From an uncultured Francisellaceae bacterium (GTDB lineage Bacteria; Pseudomonadota; Gammaproteobacteria; Francisellales; CACEW01), in assembly GCA_905612315.1 (NCBI GenBank), contig CAJQSL010000012.1, forward strand, positions 1-52,815: a DNA stretch of 52,815 nt, given 5' to 3'. Every line of letters starts with the position of its first letter. The first letter of the stretch is position 1. The position numbers were made by a program, and so were the translations under genes. Below are positions 1-10,690 of the stretch, piece after piece. The notes beneath the pieces are model-generated. The model did not search any database, was not told the origin of the DNA, and worked only from the letters and a program-made list of their open reading frames with translations.

Positions 1-95
1 ATGTCTCTTTGTTTAAATATAAATCAGCTTTATCTAATGTTAAAAAGCTAAATAGTTTATGGGGAGCAAGGGCAAATATCGGTTACATTTTTTAA
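1..95 (+). CDS. C-terminal end of an outer-membrane beta-barrel protein (partial)
   Basis: An open frame enters from the left edge and stops with TAA at 93-95. Its last residues are RANIGYIF, an aromatic C-terminal beta-strand ending in Phe as in BAM-assembled porins. The next gene ends in the closely similar LTIGYIL, so the two are probably tandem paralogues. Only 30 codons are visible, so the family cannot be fixed. No terminator separates it from the next gene. Confidence 0.55.
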   Translation, partial: VSLFKYKSALSNVKKLNSLWGARANIGYIF

Positions 96-163
96 CTTAA
101 TTTTAAAAAACTTATAAGATAATAAGCTATAATACAATATATAATAAACTCAAGGATGAGATT

Positions 164-895
164 ATGAACTTTAATAGCTTTAAGTCTTATTTTCTTATTG
201 ATAATTTTAAATCATTATTAAATAGGCAAAACAAAACGTCTATACGGGCTTCTACAAAAAGCTCTACAAAAAGCTCTATAAAAAGCAAGGAAGGGCCAAG
301 TAAATTTAATTTTTGTGTTAAATTTCTAACTATGTCATTGAGCTTGGCGGGTATGTTTGTTTTTTGTTTAGCAAACATACAAAAAGCACATGCACAAGTT
401 TTAAAATCACAAGGTGTATATATGGATGGTGGGCTTGGTTGGGGGCAAGTTTCTGAAAAAGTTTCAGGGGTGTCTAACAAAAACTCAGGTGTTGCATGGA
501 ATGGTAATCTTGGGTATTTATTTAACCCAATGCTGGGAGCTGAAATTGGATTTTGGAGTTTTCCAAGAACAAAAGTCAATGGGACTGTCTTTACTAAAGA
601 TAATTATTCTGTTGATTTATCTTTAAAGGGGATAATTAATGTGCATGAGCGCTTTGGAATATATGCAAAAGCCGGGATAGCTCAGGTAACAACGAAATTC
701 ACTAATACCAGCACTGTAGGGGTTACAAGTGTTTCAGATGGTTCTCACAGTCGTATAACTGGTATATTTGGTATCGGGGCAAGCTATCACATTGATGAAC
801 ACACATATTTTGGAATAGAAGGTGTTGCCACTATTAAGCGTGATCCTGTGCCAAGTATGCGGGCTGTTGTATTAACTATTGGGTATATTTTATAG
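164..895 (+). CDS. outer-membrane beta-barrel protein (OmpA-like/porin fold)
   Basis: 243 residues. A good Shine-Dalgarno (AAGGA at 152-156) supports this ATG. The N-terminus is unusual: about 48 polar residues with a TKSS-type repeat (29-40) precede a normal signal-peptide core (about 50-72) with a likely signal peptidase I site after AHA, residue 77. The mature part is a run of alternating amphipathic strands with many Gly and aromatic residues (YMDGGLGWG, WNGNLGYLF) and ends in a strand IGYIL, as in the eight-stranded OMP_b-brl family. Expected in the outer membrane; substrate or ligand unknown. It is probably a tandem copy of the truncated gene at the left edge. An internal Met at residue 57 would give a conventional signal peptide but has no ribosome site. 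Confidence 0.75.
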   Translation: MNFNSFKSYFLIDNFKSLLNRQNKTSIRASTKSSTKSSIKSKEGPSKFNFCVKFLTMSLSLAGMFVFCLANIQKAHAQVLKSQGVYMDGGLGWGQVSEKVSGVSNKNSGVAWNGNLGYLFNPMLGAEIGFWSFPRTKVNGTVFTKDNYSVDLSLKGIINVHERFGIYAKAGIAQVTTKFTNTSTVGVTSVSDGSHSRITGIFGIGASYHIDEHTYFGIEGVATIKRDPVPSMRAVVLTIGYIL

Positions 896-1016
896 TTAAA
901 AAAGTTTCTATTCGGCGATCTTTTGGTTTAGTATTCATTTTATTGTTGTAATATCGAAGTTTTTTCGTATTATTTCGTCAAAAATGAGCTATATTTACAA
1001 AAACAAGGAGATGGCT

Positions 1017-4000
1017 ATGCCGCACTCTTATGAACCTAAACTAGAAGATTCTCACATTGTTGCAGCAATAAATGCGTTGGTATATAAGAAAAACCCATCA
1101 AATAAGGCTAAAATGATATCTAAATTGGTGCGCCGTTTTTTTGCTGCCGTACCAGAGTCAGAGCTAGAAGCTCGCTCCGTGGAGGATTTATATGGCATGG
1201 TACTGGCATATTGGAATGATTTAAATAAAAAACCTGGAAACGTTAAGCTTCGGGTATTTAATCCTACTGTTGAAAAGGAAGGCTGGTTTTCAGAGCATAC
1301 GGTTATAGAGGTAATTCAGGCGGACATGCCTTTTTTAGTTGATACGATTTTGATGGCACTGAATCGTTTGAATTTAGATATTTATTTTGTTATTCATACT
1401 GGTAAAGTTAGATTCGTTCGCTCAAGGTTAGGTAAGGTGTCTGAGGTTTTGCCTTTTAATGCGCCAGAACACCCCGGCGAGACACATGACTCTTTAGTTT
1501 ATGTGGAGGTGGATCGGCAAATGGAAGGCTCTGATGCTATTAAAGAGATACAAACACAACTTATGGATGCAATTATAGAAGTAAAGCTTGTGGTTGAAGA
1601 TTTTATACCAATTAAATCTAAATTAGTAAATGCTATCCATAACCTAGAAAAATTAAAGTCATTATCTAAGATCCCGCAGAAATTTTCTGAATCAGTGGCA
1701 TTTTTAAATTGGTTGTTAGATGATAATTTTATTTTCCTTGGATATAATTATTTTAATATTGCTCATGATAAAAACAATAAAAAACACAGAAAGCAAGATA
1801 AAAAGATGCTTTTGGGGATTTTGAAAGATCAGAAGCATTATGCTGTTTCGAAATGTATTTTTAGGCCTAATTTAGTAACTAGTTATCAGGGTGCTTTAGA
1901 TTTATCCATTTCGGTTGAGAAAGCCAATTTTTTATCAAGGGTTCATAGAAACGCCTATATGGAAGTAATTACAATTCTATCCTATGATGATAATTTTAGT
2001 GTAGTGGGCGAGCATCAGTTACTTGGATTATTTACTTCTGCTGCATATCATTCAAATCCTAGCTCTATTCCTTTTTTAAGGCGTAAAAGCGCGCATGTTT
2101 TAGAGAGATCCAAGTTTTCTCCAGGAGGCCATTCTTATAAAGCATTAATGAATGTGTTGGAGACGTTTCCTCGAGACGAATTATTCCAAATTGATGAAAA
2201 TTTGCTATTTAAAATAGCTAATTCTATTGTTCAGATCCTAGAGCGTCGGCATGTACGCTTGTTTTATCGAAAAGATCATTACAATCGTTATTATACTTGC
2301 ATGGTTTATCTACCTAAAGATTTATATAATTCTGTGCTTATGTACAAAATTGAACAAATTTTATTAAAAGAATTGGGTGGGATTTCGGCTACACATGCGC
2401 CACATTTTTTAGAGTCAATTAATTGTAGAATTGATTATCAAGTACGCTTGGATTTAAATAAACCGCCGGTTGATGTAGATTTTCCCGAAGTTGAAGCTAA
2501 AATAATAGCAGTTTCTAGAAATTGGTTAGATGATTTTAGGTTGGCGTTAAATGATAGTTATGGAGAGCAAAAAGGCTGTGTTTGTTTTAGGGAGTATTCA
2601 GGTTTTTTCCCAATATCTTATGTAGATGATTTTACGCCTAAAGAGGCTTCTGAGGATATATTGTTTATTGAGAAGTTAAGAGATAGGCGTCAAGGAATAG
2701 AAGTTTATTTGGCAGATTTTAATGAAGATAACAATAGATTTAAGTTTAAATTATTTAATTTTGGTGAGTCCATACCCTTATCTACGGTACTTCCAATACT
2801 GGAGAATTTTGGTTTAAAAGTTTTAGAGGAGAGGCCTTACAAATTTATTGTTGATGATACGAATGTGATTTGTTTGTCTGATTTTTTAATAGAATTGCAA
2901 TTCCAGACTAAAGGGTTTGGGCAGGTTGAAGAGATTTTTAAAGAAGCATTTAGAAAAGTATGGAGTAATTTGGCGGGGAATGATGCTTTTAATAAATTAG
3001 TTGTAGCGGCCAATTTAACTTGGCGAGAGATTTTAATCCTTAGAGCATATTCTCGTTATAATGCTCAAACCTATTTTTCTTATTCTGAACAATATATACA
3101 AAAAACATTAGTTAAGTATCCTAATATTGTGAAAATGATAATCTGTTTATTTGATTTAAAGTTTAACCCAGCCTATTTTGAATCAGAGTTACTAACATCT
3201 TTTAAAGAATCTAATGTAGAGAAGTTTTGTCATAAAGTTAATGCATCGGAACATTATAACTCATTGGCAGATGCAATTTACCAGGCATTAGATGGGGTGG
3301 ACAAACTTGACCATGATCGTATATTACGTCGTTTTGTTGAGCTAATAGGTGCGAGTTTAAGAACCAACTATTACCAAAAAGATGCTAGTGGGGAGTTTTC
3401 ACATGCTTTGTCTTTTAAGCTAAAATCATCTTTAATAAGTAATATACCTAAGCCGTTGCCGTTATTTGAAGTATATGTTTATTCTAAACGCTTTGAAGGA
3501 GTTCATTTGCGTGGAGCCAAGGTTTCAAGGGGTGGGCTGCGTTGGTCAAACCGACAAGATTTTCGTACTGAAGTTCTAGGGTTAATGAAAGCTCAGCAAG
3601 TTAAGAATACGGTAATTATTCCAATGGGAGCCAAGGGCGGGTTTTTGCCCAAGCATTTAGATAAATGTGTTACCAGAGATGATATTCAAAAAGAGGGCAT
3701 AGCTTGTTATCAAGGTTTTATCGGGGCTTTATTAGATTTGACAGATAATCGTGATAAAGGCAATATAGTTCATCCGAAAGATGTTGTTTATTATGATGAA
3801 TCCGACCCATACTTAGTTGTGGCTGCGGATAAGGGCACTGCTACTTTTTCTGATATAGCCAATGAAATTGCTTTATCTAGAGGCTTTTGGATGGGAGATG
3901 CCTTTGCCTCCGGTGGTTCTAATGGTTATGATCATAAAAAAATGGGAATTACTGCTAAGGGCGCTTGGGAATCGGTAAAAAGACATTTTTTAATGATGGA

Positions 4001-5933
4001 TAGAGATATTCAAAAAAGTGAGTTTACAGTTGTTGGAATTGGGGACATGTCAGGAGATGTGTTTGGAAATGGAATGTTATTATCACCGCATTTGAGGTTA
4101 GTGGCAGCTTTTAATCATATGCATATTTTTATTGATCCTGATCCAGATGCTAAAACTAGTTTTGTTATGCGCAAAAAACTTTTTAAAATGCCTAGATCTA
4201 GCTGGGAAGACTATGATCCTAAGCTTATATCTAAAGGTGGCGGAGTATTTTCTAGGTCTTTGAAGCACATTGAAATAACACCACAGATTAGGGAAGCTTT
4301 AGGAATGCCTGGTGAGATTAAAGAATTAGAGCCAAGTGTATTAATTCAATGTATCTTGAAGGCTCCAGTGGATTTGTTATGGAATGGGGGTATTGGTACA
4401 TATGTTAAAGCTTCATTTGAGACTGATTCTCAGGTTGATGATAAATTAAATGATGCTTTGCGTGTAAATGGATTAGATTTGAGGGTAAAAGTTATTGGTG
4501 AGGGTGGTAATTTAGGGTTAACACAATCTTCCAGAATTGAATATGCTCTTAATGGAGGTTTTATTTATACAGATGCGATTGATAATTCTGCTGGAGTAAA
4601 TTGTTCTGACCATGAAGTTAATATTAAAATTTTATTAAATGATATTTTAAAAGCAGGAGAGCTTGATTGTGCTAGTAGAAATAAATTACTAGCATCAATG
4701 GAAAAAGAGGTGGGACAGTTGGTTCTTAGTAATAATTATCAGCAAACCCAGGCTATTGATAATATGCTTTATCAGGATTTAGTGGTGTTTCATAGTTATT
4801 TGCGTCTTATTCATCATTTAGAAAAGCTTGATGTTTTAAAGCGAAAAGTTGAGTTTATTCCAGCAGATAAAGTCTTAAAAGCTAGATTTAATTCTGGTCT
4901 AGGTCTTACTGGGCCTGAAGTGGCAGTTGTTTTGGCATATAGTAAAATTGTATTAAAAAATGAGTTACTTAAGACTAGAGTTCCAGGTTTAGCTTATTTT
5001 AAATCATATTTATATAAAGCTTTTCCAGATGTTTTGGTTGAAAAATATAAGAAATATATAGATTCTCATTATTTAGCTAAAGAGATAATAGTTACGCAAT
5101 TAATTAATGAAGTTATTCAGTATATGGGAATGGGATTTGTTGGGAGGCTTATTGATGCAACTGGAGCAACTTCCGAGCAGGTAATTTGTGCTTTTGTTAT
5201 TTCTAAAGAGATTTTTGATATCGGTAATTTATGGAAAGAAATTGAAAACTTAGATGGCAAAGTAGATGCAAAAATACAGCGCAAAATGATGAATATAGTA
5301 TCAAAGTTGCTACGCCGTACTACCCGTTGGTTTTTGCGCAATAGATCAGGGTCTTTAGATGTTGAGAAATTAATAAATAATTTGAAACCAAAGGTTGCAA
5401 CCTTGTCTGATGGGCTAAACGGGCTTTTAACAGAAGAGGATGTTAGACAGCAAGTTGATTACTTAAAGTTTCTAACTAATTCTAAAGTTCCCAAAAAGCT
5501 TGCAATGAGAGTTGTAGATTTTAATTTTAAACACTCATTTATGGATATCATTGAGGCCTCTAGAGTGAAGAAGGTTGATTTGTGTTATGCAGCCACTATT
5601 TATTATAAGTTAAGCGATCGATTATCTCTTGCATGGTTGCGAGACTCGATTTTAAAAACCCCAGCCAATGGCTACTGGGATATTTTGGCCAGTTCAGCAT
5701 TGCGTGATGATATCGATCAACTACAGCGCATACTAACTATAGATGTAATTAACCAATCCAAAAACAAAAAAGATGAGGCCAGTATTCAGGTTGAATACTG
5801 GGAAGATCATCATAAGTATATGCTACTTCGTTGGGATAGCTTGATTGAGGATTTAAGAATAGTTAAACGTGAGTTTATCATGTATTCTGTTGCCGTAAGA
5901 AGTTTATTAGATTTAGCTAGGTGTGGTCTTTAA
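1017..5933 (+). CDS. gdhB: NAD-specific glutamate dehydrogenase, large (180 kDa) class
   Basis: About 1638 residues, the usual size of the large NAD-GDH family, which converts glutamate and NAD to 2-oxoglutarate, ammonia and NADH in the cytosol. The catalytic core is clear: the stretch RGGLRWSNRQDFRTE (about residues 833-847) followed by GAKGGF is the Bac_GDH substrate signature, and IGDMSGDVFGNGM (about 1007) belongs to the NAD-binding half. Long N-terminal regulatory (ACT-like) and C-terminal helical domains flank it. I place the start at ATG 1017 because AAGGAG at 1005-1010 is six bases upstream; in-frame ATGs at 984 and 1011 exist but are badly spaced. Glutamate is a main carbon source in Legionella and Coxiella relatives, which fits. 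The gene is intact and stands alone. The symbol gdhB follows common usage and is less certain than the function. Confidence 0.93.
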   Translation: MPHSYEPKLEDSHIVAAINALVYKKNPSNKAKMISKLVRRFFAAVPESELEARSVEDLYGMVLAYWNDLNKKPGNVKLRVFNPTVEKEGWFSEHTVIEVIQADMPFLVDTILMALNRLNLDIYFVIHTGKVRFVRSRLGKVSEVLPFNAPEHPGETHDSLVYVEVDRQMEGSDAIKEIQTQLMDAIIEVKLVVEDFIPIKSKLVNAIHNLEKLKSLSKIPQKFSESVAFLNWLLDDNFIFLGYNYFNIAHDKNNKKHRKQDKKMLLGILKDQKHYAVSKCIFRPNLVTSYQGALDLSISVEKANFLSRVHRNAYMEVITILSYDDNFSVVGEHQLLGLFTSAAYHSNPSSIPFLRRKSAHVLERSKFSPGGHSYKALMNVLETFPRDELFQIDENLLFKIANSIVQILERRHVRLFYRKDHYNRYYTCMVYLPKDLYNSVLMYKIEQILLKELGGISATHAPHFLESINCRIDYQVRLDLNKPPVDVDFPEVEAKIIAVSRNWLDDFRLALNDSYGEQKGCVCFREYSGFFPISYVDDFTPKEASEDILFIEKLRDRRQGIEVYLADFNEDNNRFKFKLFNFGESIPLSTVLPILENFGLKVLEERPYKFIVDDTNVICLSDFLIELQFQTKGFGQVEEIFKEAFRKVWSNLAGNDAFNKLVVAANLTWREILILRAYSRYNAQTYFSYSEQYIQKTLVKYPNIVKMIICLFDLKFNPAYFESELLTSFKESNVEKFCHKVNASEHYNSLADAIYQALDGVDKLDHDRILRRFVELIGASLRTNYYQKDASGEFSHALSFKLKSSLISNIPKPLPLFEVYVYSKRFEGVHLRGAKVSRGGLRWSNRQDFRTEVLGLMKAQQVKNTVIIPMGAKGGFLPKHLDKCVTRDDIQKEGIACYQGFIGALLDLTDNRDKGNIVHPKDVVYYDESDPYLVVAADKGTATFSDIANEIALSRGFWMGDAFASGGSNGYDHKKMGITAKGAWESVKRHFLMMDRDIQKSEFTVVGIGDMSGDVFGNGMLLSPHLRLVAAFNHMHIFIDPDPDAKTSFVMRKKLFKMPRSSWEDYDPKLISKGGGVFSRSLKHIEITPQIREALGMPGEIKELEPSVLIQCILKAPVDLLWNGGIGTYVKASFETDSQVDDKLNDALRVNGLDLRVKVIGEGGNLGLTQSSRIEYALNGGFIYTDAIDNSAGVNCSDHEVNIKILLNDILKAGELDCASRNKLLASMEKEVGQLVLSNNYQQTQAIDNMLYQDLVVFHSYLRLIHHLEKLDVLKRKVEFIPADKVLKARFNSGLGLTGPEVAVVLAYSKIVLKNELLKTRVPGLAYFKSYLYKAFPDVLVEKYKKYIDSHYLAKEIIVTQLINEVIQYMGMGFVGRLIDATGATSEQVICAFVISKEIFDIGNLWKEIENLDGKVDAKIQRKMMNIVSKLLRRTTRWFLRNRSGSLDVEKLINNLKPKVATLSDGLNGLLTEEDVRQQVDYLKFLTNSKVPKKLAMRVVDFNFKHSFMDIIEASRVKKVDLCYAATIYYKLSDRLSLAWLRDSILKTPANGYWDILASSALRDDIDQLQRILTIDVINQSKNKKDEASIQVEYWEDHHKYMLLRWDSLIEDLRIVKREFIMYSVAVRSLLDLARCGL

Positions 5934-5997
5934 TATGTTATGATTGATGCTTGGTAATAAATAAGTTTATAATGAGGGCTTTGAAATTTAATTAATT

Positions 5998-7599
5998 GTG
6001 AGTTTTATAAAAACATCTATGCCAGAAAATATAGACAACCTTAAACGTTTAACTTTTGCTATCATATCTCACCCAGATGCAGGCAAAACCACTGTTACGG
6101 AGAAATTATTATTACATGGGGATGTAATTCAGTTAGCTGGCAGCATTAAAGCTAAAAAAGCGTCTCGGCATGCAACTAGTGATTGGATGAAGCTTGAGCA
6201 AGAGCGTGGGATATCTGTTACTACTTCGGTTATGCAGTTTCCATATGCCAATAGAATGGTTAATTTATTGGATACCCCGGGCCATGCGGACTTTTCGGAA
6301 GACACTTATAGAACTCTAACTGCGGTTGATTCATGCTTGATGATTATAGACTCAGTAAAAGGGGTAGAAGATCGAACTCGAAAACTTATGGATGTGTGTA
6401 GATTAAGAACTACTCCAATTATTACTTTTATAAATAAACTAGATAGAGCATCTAGAGAGCCGATTGATTTATTAGATGAGGTTGAAAAAGAGCTTAATAT
6501 TAGCTGCGCACCAATTACATGGCCAATTTCATCTGGTAAGACTTTCCAAGGTATTTATCATTTGTTAAATGATGAGGTGATTATTTTTGAAGGAGGTAAG
6601 GGGGCTTATAATTATCAATATAAAGCTTATAAAGGTTTGGATAATCCTGAATTAGCAAATGCTCTTGAGCAAGAGTGGTTAGAGCATTTAAAAGGTGAAG
6701 TGGAGTTAGTAAAAGATGCTTTGCCACAATTTGATTTAGATAAATATTTAAAAGGAGAGCAGACTCCAGTTTGCTTTGGAAGCGCCTTGGCTAATTTTGG
6801 TGTTGGTGAATTGCTTGACTTTTATGCAAAATATGCCCCGTTGCCTCAAAGCCGCATGACAGAAACTAGGGAAGTTTCTCCAACTGATGCTAAGTTTTCA
6901 GGGTTCGTCTTTAAAATTCAGGCGAATATGGACCCGAAACATCATGATAGAATAGCTTTTTTGCGAGTATGTTCTGGCCAGTGTCTATCTGGTAAAAAAT
7001 ATTATCAGGTAAGAACTAAAAAGCAGGTTAATTTTAATAATGCTATAACTTTTATGGCATCAGATAGAATAAAGTTAGAGCATGCGGAAGCTGGCGACAT
7101 CATAGGCATTCATAACCATGGTACTATAAAAATTGGTGACACTTTTACGGTAGGGGAGAATTTAAAATTTATAGGAATCCCAAATTTTGCCCCGGAGATT
7201 TTTAGATTAGTTAGGCCTAAAGATCCACTTAAGGCAAAAGCATTGCAAAAGGGATTAACTCAATTGTCAGAGGAGGGTGCAGCTCAATTATTTAAGCCTC
7301 TAGAGAGTAATAACCTTATAATTGGTGCTGTTGGAGTGTTGCAGTTTGATGTGGTAGCTCACAGGTTGTTATATGAGTATGGTGTTGAATGTGTTTATGA
7401 GTCCGTTAGTATAGCAACAGCGCATTGGGTTGCCTGTGATGACCCTAAGTTGTTTTCTGATTTTAAACAAAAAATGAGCATGCATTTAGCTTTGGATGCT
7501 GCTGATTCTTATGCTTATTTGGCTCCGACAAGAGTTAACTTACAGTTTTCAAAAGATAGATATCCAGATATTAAATTTTTTAATACAAGAGAGCATTAA
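5998..7599 (+). CDS. prfC: peptide chain release factor 3
   Basis: 533 residues against about 529 in E. coli. A translational GTPase that removes RF1/RF2 from the ribosome after peptide release. G1 is HPDAGKTT (residues 25-32), G3 DTPGHADF (about 92) and G4 NKLD (about 146), followed by domain II and the RF3 C-terminal domain. The start is taken at GTG 5998; an in-frame ATG at 6019 lies just before the conserved region and neither has a strong ribosome site. It ends two bases before the adk start, so the two are probably co-transcribed. Confidence 0.95.
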   Translation: MSFIKTSMPENIDNLKRLTFAIISHPDAGKTTVTEKLLLHGDVIQLAGSIKAKKASRHATSDWMKLEQERGISVTTSVMQFPYANRMVNLLDTPGHADFSEDTYRTLTAVDSCLMIIDSVKGVEDRTRKLMDVCRLRTTPIITFINKLDRASREPIDLLDEVEKELNISCAPITWPISSGKTFQGIYHLLNDEVIIFEGGKGAYNYQYKAYKGLDNPELANALEQEWLEHLKGEVELVKDALPQFDLDKYLKGEQTPVCFGSALANFGVGELLDFYAKYAPLPQSRMTETREVSPTDAKFSGFVFKIQANMDPKHHDRIAFLRVCSGQCLSGKKYYQVRTKKQVNFNNAITFMASDRIKLEHAEAGDIIGIHNHGTIKIGDTFTVGENLKFIGIPNFAPEIFRLVRPKDPLKAKALQKGLTQLSEEGAAQLFKPLESNNLIIGAVGVLQFDVVAHRLLYEYGVECVYESVSIATAHWVACDDPKLFSDFKQKMSMHLALDAADSYAYLAPTRVNLQFSKDRYPDIKFFNTREH

Positions 7600-7600
7600 A

Positions 7601-8290
7601 ATGAATAGAATTATTTTACTTGGTCCTCCAGGTGCGGGTAAGGGCACTCAGGCTGATTTTATAAAAAACAAACTCAATATCCCACAAATAGCTACAGGGC
7701 AGATATTAAGAGATGCCGTAGCCAAAAAAACCGAATTGGGTTTACAAGTTAAAGATATCATGGATAGCGGTAATCTTGTGCCAGATGAGCTAATTATAGG
7801 CATAGTCAAAGCTAGGTTAGCACAACCTGATTGCGCCAAGGGTTATTTATTAGATGGTTTTCCGAGAACCTTGCCCCAGGCCGAGGCCTTGGTTACCAAT
7901 AATATTAAAATAGATAATGTTATAGTTATATCTGTATATCCTGAGATTATTATTAAAAGGATAAGTGGGCGTTGGGTGCATGAAGGCTCTGGTCGAACTT
8001 ATCATATAGAAGTAAATCCTCCTAAAGTTGAGGGTTTGGATGATGTAACTTCAGAGCCTTTGAGTCAAAGGATTGATGATCAAGAACAAACAGTTAGAGA
8101 TAGGCTGCAGGTTTATGAGAATTTAACCCAACCTCTTATTGCTTATTATGAAAAACTATCCCAAACTGATAAAGAGTTAAGGTTTGGGGTTGTTGATGGT
8201 AGTGAGCCTATAGAATCTGTTACTTGCGCTATTTTTAGTAATTTGAAAAGTTCTGGGTTTTTTGGATCTATTGGTGACTCTAAGCTATAA
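7601..8290 (+). CDS. adk: adenylate kinase
   Basis: 229 residues. Transfers phosphate between ATP and AMP to keep adenylates in balance. The P-loop GPPGAGKGT lies at residues 7-15, the AMP site includes the DGFPRT motif, and the long LID domain ([27 protein letters not shown]) is of the Cys-free, non-zinc E. coli type. The C-terminus is about 15 residues longer than in E. coli. The frame is open upstream of ATG 7601, but that ATG is where homology starts and it follows prfC by one base. Confidence 0.95.
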   Translation: MNRIILLGPPGAGKGTQADFIKNKLNIPQIATGQILRDAVAKKTELGLQVKDIMDSGNLVPDELIIGIVKARLAQPDCAKGYLLDGFPRTLPQAEALVTNNIKIDNVIVISVYPEIIIKRISGRWVHEGSGRTYHIEVNPPKVEGLDDVTSEPLSQRIDDQEQTVRDRLQVYENLTQPLIAYYEKLSQTDKELRFGVVDGSEPIESVTCAIFSNLKSSGFFGSIGDSKL

Positions 8291-8403
8291 ATAAAGAAAC
8301 TCAAATTAGTGTGCGGTGTAAGGCTGGGTGCTAAGAAAAAGATTGTATATCTCTTAAAGAGGGTATATGATATCTGTTTTACATAAAATTTAGGGAAATT
8401 ATT

Positions 8404-9150
8404 ATGAAGATTTATAACAAATTAGCTAAAGCTATATTTCTAGCATCAGCTCTTGGTGCTGTTGTTACTATTTCTGGTTGTGCAGGAATTGGGACGGCGA
8501 TATCACACAAAGATTTAAAAATACAAACAAAAATGAGCAATTCTATTTTCTTGCCGCCAGTTCCTGAGAACAAGCAAGTTGTTTTTGTTCAGGTAAGAAA
8601 CACTACAGCTAAAGAATCTATTAATCTAAGGCCTGAATTGGTACGTGATTTACGTGAAAATGGTTGGCGTGTTACTCATGATATGAATAAAGCTTATGTT
8701 TTATTACAAGTTAATGTTTTACAAGTTGGTAAAACTAACCCTTCTGCTCTTAAAGATTCATTAGCTCAAGGCTATGGTGCGGGCATTGCTGGTGCTATGG
8801 TTGGCGCTGTGGCTACTGACTCAATGGGCGGCGCAGTAGCTGGTGGTTTGATTGCAGGCTTAGGTGAGGTGATAGTTGATGCATCAGTTCATAATGTTAC
8901 TTACTCTATGGTTACCGATGTACAAATATCTGTAAGAGCTCCTAAAGGAGTTAAAATTCATGAAAAAGTTAGATCTGACTTACAACAAGGCACTTCAACT
9001 GATGTAAAACAAACTTATCATCAGCGTAGTGATTGGGAAAGATATAGAACAAGAGTTGTTTCTTATGCAAACCAGGTTAACTTGAAATTTGATAAAGCTG
9101 CACCAATCTTAACTGATCAGTTGGCAAGCTCAGTGGCAAATATTTTATAG
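8404..9150 (+). CDS. traT: TraT-family complement-resistance lipoprotein
   Basis: 248 residues. A lipoprotein signal ends in the lipobox ISGC at about residues 23-26, so the mature protein starts at Cys and should be anchored in the outer membrane. Similarity to plasmid TraT runs the full length: KMSNSIFLPPV, the central Gly/Ala-rich segment (YGAGIAGAMVGAVATD), MVTDVQISVR, the TRVVSYANQVNLKF block and the C-terminus DQLASSVANIL. F-plasmid TraT gives surface exclusion and serum resistance. No conjugation gene is nearby, so here surface exclusion is unlikely and an envelope or serum-resistance role is more plausible. Preceded by 113 bp with no recognised gene. Confidence 0.9.
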   Translation: MKIYNKLAKAIFLASALGAVVTISGCAGIGTAISHKDLKIQTKMSNSIFLPPVPENKQVVFVQVRNTTAKESINLRPELVRDLRENGWRVTHDMNKAYVLLQVNVLQVGKTNPSALKDSLAQGYGAGIAGAMVGAVATDSMGGAVAGGLIAGLGEVIVDASVHNVTYSMVTDVQISVRAPKGVKIHEKVRSDLQQGTSTDVKQTYHQRSDWERYRTRVVSYANQVNLKFDKAAPILTDQLASSVANIL

Positions 9151-9167
9151 AAATTTGATAAGCTAAT

Positions 9168-10541
9168 ATGAAAAAATTACAGAAGATAATCCCAATCTCA
9201 GCAGAGGTTAGGTTATCTGAAACAATAAATATTCCAGGCTCGAAAAGTATTACTAATCGGGCCTTTTTATTGTCTGCTTTGTCAGTTTTAGATGCCAAAG
9301 ATGGTGAGTATGCTTATTTAAATGGTGTTTTAGATAGCAATGATACTAGAGCTTTTTATAATTGCATTCAAAGTCTAGGCTTTGAAATTTTAGAAGTATC
9401 TCAAAACAAATATAAAATCAGCGCTATATCAAAAGATAATCTTTTAAAAAGCTGGCAAAGCAATCCTCCTAAAATTTATTGTCATGATGCAGGAACAGCT
9501 GTTAGATTTCTTATCCCGATGATTGCAGCTCTTGGTGGTTTTGGAGTTGAAGTTAGTGCAAGCGAGCAAATGACTAGAAGGCCAATACAAGCATTAATAG
9601 AGGCTTTAGAGCAACAAGGATCTAAGTTTAGATATACTTATACTCCGGGGGCTTTGCCATTAATTATTGAGAAAAATAAAGACAACCTGGGCTTATCTGG
9701 AGGAAAGTTATTAGTAGATACAAAAGATAGCAGTCAATTTATCTCAGGTTTATTAATGGTAGCGCCTTTTGCTAATAGCCCTATGGAAATTAGCCTGACT
9801 CAAACAAGACGTCAATCTTATATAGATATGACTATTAAGATGATGCAAGATTTTGGGGTAGGTGTTCAAAGACTAGATAAAGATAGTTATTTTATATCAA
9901 ATAATAAGAAATATACTCCCATTGAATATAATATAGAGCCTGATGCATCTACCGCATCTTATTTTTTTGCACTAGCAGCTTTAAGTGGTGGGGAGATTAG
10001 CGTTCCTAATTTGGATTATAAAAACTCACTGCAAGGGGATGTTAAATTTTTAGATGTTCTAGAAAAAATGGGTTGTAAAATATCTTATGTTAAAGAGCAA
10101 AATATAGGATATACCAAAGTTAAGGGCCCTAAAATTCTAAAAGGCTTTGGTTTAGATAATCCTATTGATGTATCAGCTTTTTCTGATACTTTTATGACTC
10201 TAGCTGCAATTGCACCATTTGCAGATAAACCTGTGCATATAAAAGGAATTTCGCACACTCGTAAGCAAGAATCCGATAGAGTGCATGCTATAGCAGTTGG
10301 TTTGGAGAGTTTAGGGGTAAAAGTTGAAGAGCAAGTTGATGATTTAATTATTTATCCAACTGATAAAGACCAGTTGCATGGAGCAGTTGTTTCAAGCTTT
10401 CATGATCATAGAATTGCAATGAGCTTAGCACTAGTAGGCTTAATGGTTCCAGGTGTTGTGATCGAAGATGCTGATGCTGTTTGTAAAACTTGTCCTGATT
10501 ATTTTGAGATGTTAAAGCAGGTTTGCTCTGGAAATAATTGA
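9168..10541 (+). CDS. aroA: 3-phosphoshikimate 1-carboxyvinyltransferase (EPSP synthase)
   Basis: 457 residues, about 30 longer than E. coli AroA. Joins PEP and shikimate-3-phosphate in the sixth step of the shikimate pathway. Visible motifs: NIPGSKSITNR (21-31, with the substrate Lys), DAGTAVRFL for the PEP site, SSQFISGLLM, PDASTASYF, SHTRKQESDR and KTCPDYF near the C-terminus. The extra length sits in loops (SVLDAKDGEYAYL, ISKDNLLKSWQ). It starts 17 bp after traT, so co-transcription is possible, and it ends just before the hexanucleotide repeat at 10580. Confidence 0.94.
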   Translation: MKKLQKIIPISAEVRLSETINIPGSKSITNRAFLLSALSVLDAKDGEYAYLNGVLDSNDTRAFYNCIQSLGFEILEVSQNKYKISAISKDNLLKSWQSNPPKIYCHDAGTAVRFLIPMIAALGGFGVEVSASEQMTRRPIQALIEALEQQGSKFRYTYTPGALPLIIEKNKDNLGLSGGKLLVDTKDSSQFISGLLMVAPFANSPMEISLTQTRRQSYIDMTIKMMQDFGVGVQRLDKDSYFISNNKKYTPIEYNIEPDASTASYFFALAALSGGEISVPNLDYKNSLQGDVKFLDVLEKMGCKISYVKEQNIGYTKVKGPKILKGFGLDNPIDVSAFSDTFMTLAAIAPFADKPVHIKGISHTRKQESDRVHAIAVGLESLGVKVEEQVDDLIIYPTDKDQLHGAVVSSFHDHRIAMSLALVGLMVPGVVIEDADAVCKTCPDYFEMLKQVCSGNN

Positions 10542-10579
10542 GACTATACAGATAAAGCAAATCAAAATTATAACTGCCG

Positions 10580-10687
10580 TAGTTGTGATTGTGGTTGTCG
10601 CCCGCTGTGGTTGTGGCCGTCGCTGTGGTTGTGGCTGTGGTTGTGGTTGTGGTTGTGGTTGTGGTTGTGGTTGTGGTTGTGGTTGTG
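10580..10687. repeat. hexanucleotide microsatellite (TGTGGT)n
   Basis: A perfect TGTGGT run of about nine units covers 10635-10687, and imperfect units with GGCCGTCGC interruptions extend left to about 10580. It lies between the convergent ends of aroA and the Mth938-like gene and in the present frames is outside both. It is far richer in G than its surroundings. Similar six-base tracts occur at 49958-49990 and 51845-51955. Confidence 0.85.
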
Positions 10688-10690
10688 AGT

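Noticed and set aside
187..579. Minus-strand 130-codon frame over the barrel protein
   Set aside because: Shadow of a gene with a clear ribosome site, signal peptide and barrel pattern.
10580..10687. Possible CRISPR array or protein-coding Gln-Pro/Thr/Asn-His repeat
   Set aside because: Six-base units with no spacers, and no open frame with a start links it to either neighbour.
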